Shown piece by piece: positions 5,791-8,586 of a DNA stretch of 8,586 nucleotides. This stretch comes from Helicobacteraceae bacterium (lineage in GTDB: Bacteria > Campylobacterota > Campylobacteria > Campylobacterales > Sulfurimonadaceae). A program made the translations under genes and the position numbers. The DNA lies in NCBI GenBank assembly GCA_027081565.1, contig JALWKG010000420.1:1-8586 (forward strand). The letters are read 5' to 3'. The stretch's first letter is position 1; every line of letters starts with the position of its first letter. The notes under the pieces are model-generated. The model was not told the origin of the DNA, did no database searches, and worked only from the letters and a program-made list of their open reading frames with translations.

Positions 5791-6759
5791 ATGCAAAATT
5801 TACAAGACATTATCCGTCTGGGCTCAAAACTGAGTGTCTTATATGTTGAAGATGACATTGAGATCTTAACCGAGACCGCTAAGATCTTAGAAAAGATCTT
5901 TAAACAGGTAGAGACGGCGAGAGATGGCAGTGAGGGGCTGATGATGTTCTCTAAAGATCGTTATGATCTGGTCATCACCGACATAGAGATGCCCGAACTC
6001 AATGGTCTTGAGATGTCCAAAAAGATCAAAGAGATCGATCCACAGATCCCTATCATCGTTATTTCAGCGTACTCTAACAGCTCATATCTTATAGAGGCGA
6101 TCAACATCAGTATTAACTACTATGTTCTTAAACCGATCCTTCTTCCTCAACTACTGACCACCTTGCATAGTGTGGTAGAGTCCATAGAGAACAGAAGGAT
6201 CGCCACTGAGTGTCATCAACGAGAGATGCAAGCATCTATTAAAGCCTCTAATGAAAAACTCTTCCATGCTATGACTGAAAATGCGCCTAATCCGGTGATC
6301 ATCTGTAATGGTCGTTACGTCTCATTTTATAATGATGCCTTCAAGGTCCTTTTTGATGATGATGAACTACGCCGTCTTAAAGATGAAGAGTCACAGCTTT
6401 TAGACTTCTTAGAGCTCAAGATCTCTGTTGATCAGCTGTTTAAAAGTGAAGATGAATTTATAGAAGACCTTGATTTTATGAATTTAGGCGACGACGAACC
6501 GGTAAAACTCTCCCTTAAGACAAAGCAAGGGACCAAGATCTATATTATGTTTAAAAACACTTTGACGATGGATGATGAAGAGATATTAGTGATGTTTACC
6601 TTCAACGACATCACCGTCTTGTCATTTCAAGACTATCAGCTTAAGCAGTATGACAAGGTGATGGGTAGACTGACAGAAAGTCAATATGCAAACACATCTA
6701 AAGAGGAAGCATACAGTATTATAAACAAAACGGTATTTGAGGACGAAAAAAATGGATAA
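5791..6759 (+). CDS. Response regulator: receiver domain plus PAS-like domain, no output domain seen
   Basis: The protein has 322 aa from the ATG at 5791. Residues about 13-130 form a CheY-like receiver: the acidic pair E20/D21 in LYVEDD, phosphoacceptor Asp64 in VITDIEMP, the switch Ser92 in VISA, and Lys114 in LKP. All key residues are intact, so phosphorylation is expected. A short helical linker (about 132-155) leads to a PAS-like domain (about 156-276), beginning FHAMTENAPNPVIICNG and ending FTFNDIT. A tail of about 45 residues closes the protein. I see no helix-turn-helix, GGDEF, EAL, HD-GYP, CheW or kinase domain. Related Campylobacterota proteins often carry a diguanylate cyclase or kinase after such a PAS, so this may be a stripped-down form working by protein-protein contact. 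No cognate kinase is visible. It starts 8 nt after mutS2, and its last 8 nt overlap ligA. As I recall, H. pylori has the chemotaxis receiver gene cheV2 next to ligA, but there is no CheW domain here. The partner and signal are unknown. Confidence 0.85.
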   Translation: MQNLQDIIRLGSKLSVLYVEDDIEILTETAKILEKIFKQVETARDGSEGLMMFSKDRYDLVITDIEMPELNGLEMSKKIKEIDPQIPIIVISAYSNSSYLIEAINISINYYVLKPILLPQLLTTLHSVVESIENRRIATECHQREMQASIKASNEKLFHAMTENAPNPVIICNGRYVSFYNDAFKVLFDDDELRRLKDEESQLLDFLELKISVDQLFKSEDEFIEDLDFMNLGDDEPVKLSLKTKQGTKIYIMFKNTLTMDDEEILVMFTFNDITVLSFQDYQLKQYDKVMGRLTESQYANTSKEEAYSIINKTVFEDEKNG

Positions 6760-8586
6760 AAAGCACTACCTCGAAAGCGTTGCAAAACTCAACAAGTTTG
6801 CCCACTATTACTATGTTCTAGATGATCCTTTGACCACAGATGAAGTCTACGATAAACTCTACCATGAGGTCTTACTGTATGAAGAGACACACCCTCTAGA
6901 GGTGGCTGAGAACTCACCAACACAGCGGGTCGGTGGGTCGCCACTTGAGAAGTTTACCAAGGCGTCTCATCCTAGCCGTATGTGGTCTCTTGAAGATATC
7001 TTTAATGCTCAAGAGTTACAAAAGTGGTTGGAAAAGACGCAAAAACTGGTAGATGACATCAGCTTTTATTGTGAGCCTAAATTTGATGGTGCAAGTTTGA
7101 ACCTTATTTATGATGGAGGTGTCTTAGTCCAAGCCATCACACGAGGCGATGGGGTTGTTGGTGAAGATGTGACGCAAAATGCCAAAACCATTCAGTCTGT
7201 TCCCCTGAAGATCGCACACCTTGAAAAGATCGAGATCAGAGGAGAGGTGGTCATTTTCAAAGATGAGTTTGAAAAGATCAATCAAGAGCGCATCAAAATG
7301 GGCGAAGCGCTCTTTGCAAATCCTCGTAATGCTGCTGCCGGGTCTCTGAGACAGTTGGATCCTAAAGTCACAGCGAAGCGGAACCTTGTCTTTTTGCCTT
7401 ATGGTATTGGTACCAACACCTTGGCGGAACCACTGCTCCATAAACGTATGGAATTGGTCTACTCTTGGGGTTTTAGAACACCACCGCGCCGTAAGACGAC
7501 GGCAGGTTTTGAGGCCATTGAAGCTATTTATGAGCAGATGAAAAGTGAACGTGAAAGTTATGACATGATGTTAGACGGTATGGTCATCAAGGTGGACCAA
7601 GTCGAAGCACAAGAGGAGATGGGTTACACCGTAAAGGTCCCTAGATGGGCCGTGGCCTATAAGTTCCCTGCTGTTGAAAAGATCACGACACTTAAAGATA
7701 TTATCTTGCAAGTAGGACGCAGTGGAGCAGTGACTCCCGTCGCCGTAGTGGAAAAAGTAGACCTTGATGGGGCGATGGTAGAGCGTGCTTCTTTACATAA
7801 TTTTGATGAGATCGACCGTAAAGATGTTCGTATAGGTGACAAAGTCATCATTTTACGTTCAGGTGATGTGATCCCCAAGATCGTGAAGGTGCTGGTACAT
7901 GAACGAGATGGCTCTCAAAAGCCTTATATACGTCCTACTACCTGTCCTGTTTGTGACAGTGAGTTGTTGGATGAAGGAGCCTTGACCAAGTGCCAGAATC
8001 TTGCCTGTAGTGCAAGAGTGGTTAATGCCATTATCTATTTTGCTTCAAAACCTTGTCTTAACATTGATGGTTTGGGTGAGAAGATCGTTGAGACACTTTA
8101 TAATGAAGGACTTATTAAGAGTGTGACCGATCTCTTCTCGTTGGAGTTGGACCAACTGCTTGCACTCGAAGGGTTTAAAGAGAAAAAGAGTCAAAAACTT
8201 CTGGATGCTATAGCAAAGAGCAGAGGCGTTGAATGCTGGCGTTTTATTAATGCTTTAGGGATCGAACATATAGGGGAAGTGGCCTCCAAGACATTGTGTG
8301 AAAACTTTGGACTTGAATTTGACAGTGTCAGTAAAGAGACTTTGATCGGTATTGATGGTTTTGGTGAGGAGATGGCCAACTCGCTTTTAGAGTTTGTTCG
8401 TGTCAATGCTGAACATATACAGACCCTCAAAAATATCTTGCAACCTGTAGCACCTGAGATAAAAGAAGAGGTGGCAGAAAACCCTTTTAAGTCTAAGACT
8501 GTTGTTCTGACGGGAACAATGAGCGAATCTCGAGGAAATATTAAAAATTTGTTAGAGTCTTTAGGGGCTAAAGTCTCTGGGTCTGT
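6752..8586 (+). CDS. ligA: NAD-dependent DNA ligase LigA, C-terminus cut by the window edge
   Basis: The open frame runs 611 codons from ATG 6752 to the window end, so only the last 35-50 residues of a usual 645-660-aa LigA are missing. LigA seals nicks in replication and repair by forming a ligase-AMP intermediate from NAD+. Domain Ia (1-55) has the NMN-contacting HYYYVLDDP region (18-26). The adenylation domain has the catalytic Lys110 in CEPKFDG, TRGDGVVGEDVTQN (130-143), GEV (164-166), NPRNAAAGSLRQLD (190-203), MVIKVD with Lys280 and AYKFPA with Lys304. The OB fold begins near VGRSGAVTPV (321-330). A four-Cys zinc site follows (C398, C401, C414, C419), then helix-hairpin-helix repeats (about 430-560). 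The BRCT domain starts at about 577 with KTVVLTG. No frameshift is seen. The start overlaps the regulator gene by 8 nt and has GAGGA at 6739-6743, 8 nt upstream. It is normally essential. Confidence 0.96.
   Translation, partial: MDKKHYLESVAKLNKFAHYYYVLDDPLTTDEVYDKLYHEVLLYEETHPLEVAENSPTQRVGGSPLEKFTKASHPSRMWSLEDIFNAQELQKWLEKTQKLVDDISFYCEPKFDGASLNLIYDGGVLVQAITRGDGVVGEDVTQNAKTIQSVPLKIAHLEKIEIRGEVVIFKDEFEKINQERIKMGEALFANPRNAAAGSLRQLDPKVTAKRNLVFLPYGIGTNTLAEPLLHKRMELVYSWGFRTPPRRKTTAGFEAIEAIYEQMKSERESYDMMLDGMVIKVDQVEAQEEMGYTVKVPRWAVAYKFPAVEKITTLKDIILQVGRSGAVTPVAVVEKVDLDGAMVERASLHNFDEIDRKDVRIGDKVIILRSGDVIPKIVKVLVHERDGSQKPYIRPTTCPVCDSELLDEGALTKCQNLACSARVVNAIIYFASKPCLNIDGLGEKIVETLYNEGLIKSVTDLFSLELDQLLALEGFKEKKSQKLLDAIAKSRGVECWRFINALGIEHIGEVASKTLCENFGLEFDSVSKETLIGIDGFGEEMANSLLEFVRVNAEHIQTLKNILQPVAPEIKEEVAENPFKSKTVVLTGTMSESRGNIKNLLESLGAKVSGS

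Larger units (their letters stand above)
309..8586 (+). other. Probable six-gene operon (dapC to ligA)
   Basis: All six rightward genes are packed tightly. Overlaps are 4 nt (dapC/164-aa protein, ATGA), 4 nt (164-aa protein/murC, GTGA), 1 nt (murC/membrane protein, TAGTG) and 4 nt (membrane protein/mutS2, ATGA). An 8-nt gap separates mutS2 from the response regulator ATG, and the regulator overlaps ligA by 8 nt. No terminator-like hairpin with a T-run or internal intergenic promoter is visible, so cotranscription and translational coupling are likely. The right end of the unit is outside the window. Confidence 0.8.

Noticed and set aside
5881..5900. Two AAGATCTT palindromes 4 nt apart in the receiver gene
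   Set aside because: They encode the ordinary helix KILEKIF and reflect the general AAG-ATC codon-pair preference rather than an operator.

Overview
The window looks like chromosomal housekeeping DNA from a Campylobacterota (epsilonproteobacterial) species, probably a free-living Sulfurovum/Sulfurimonas-type organism. This rests on the gene order (aminotransferase, murC, small two-helix membrane protein, mutS2) and on the style of the proteins. From memory, Helicobacter pylori HP0624-HP0621 and Campylobacter jejuni Cj1054c-Cj1052c keep the same murC/membrane protein/mutS2 core. The base composition appears moderate (roughly low forties % GC by eye), and coding density is almost complete. I see no mobile element, CRISPR array, rRNA or tRNA.

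Layout. Positions 1-134 (minus strand) hold the first 44 codons of a Crp/Fnr-type regulator that runs off the left edge. A divergent control region (135-308) carries an extended -10 element for the regulator, a consensus TATAAT for the rightward genes, and a perfect 10-bp hairpin in the presumed leader of the rightward transcript. From 309 to the right edge, six rightward genes are packed with start/stop overlaps (4, 4, 1 and 4 nt), one 8-nt gap and one 8-nt overlap. They look like a single operon: dapC-like aminotransferase, a 164-aa protein with a TPR-like motif, murC, a 109-aa two-helix membrane protein, mutS2, a receiver-PAS response regulator, and ligA (NAD-dependent DNA ligase, cut by the right edge before the end of its BRCT domain).

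How the genes fit together. DapC (a step towards meso-diaminopimelate) and MurC (first amino acid onto UDP-MurNAc) both supply peptidoglycan precursors. MutS2 and LigA act on DNA: branched or oxidised DNA processing, and nick sealing. The response regulator between them has a complete phosphoacceptor site and a PAS-like domain but no recognisable output domain. The two small proteins have no assigned function.

No dramatic new system is evident. The points most worth a second look are the output-less receiver-PAS protein translationally linked to ligA, the TPR/SycD-like protein between dapC and murC, the leader hairpin, the divergences in MurC and MutS2 motifs, and a roughly two-fold excess of GATC that arises largely from synonymous codon choice before the Ile codon ATC.
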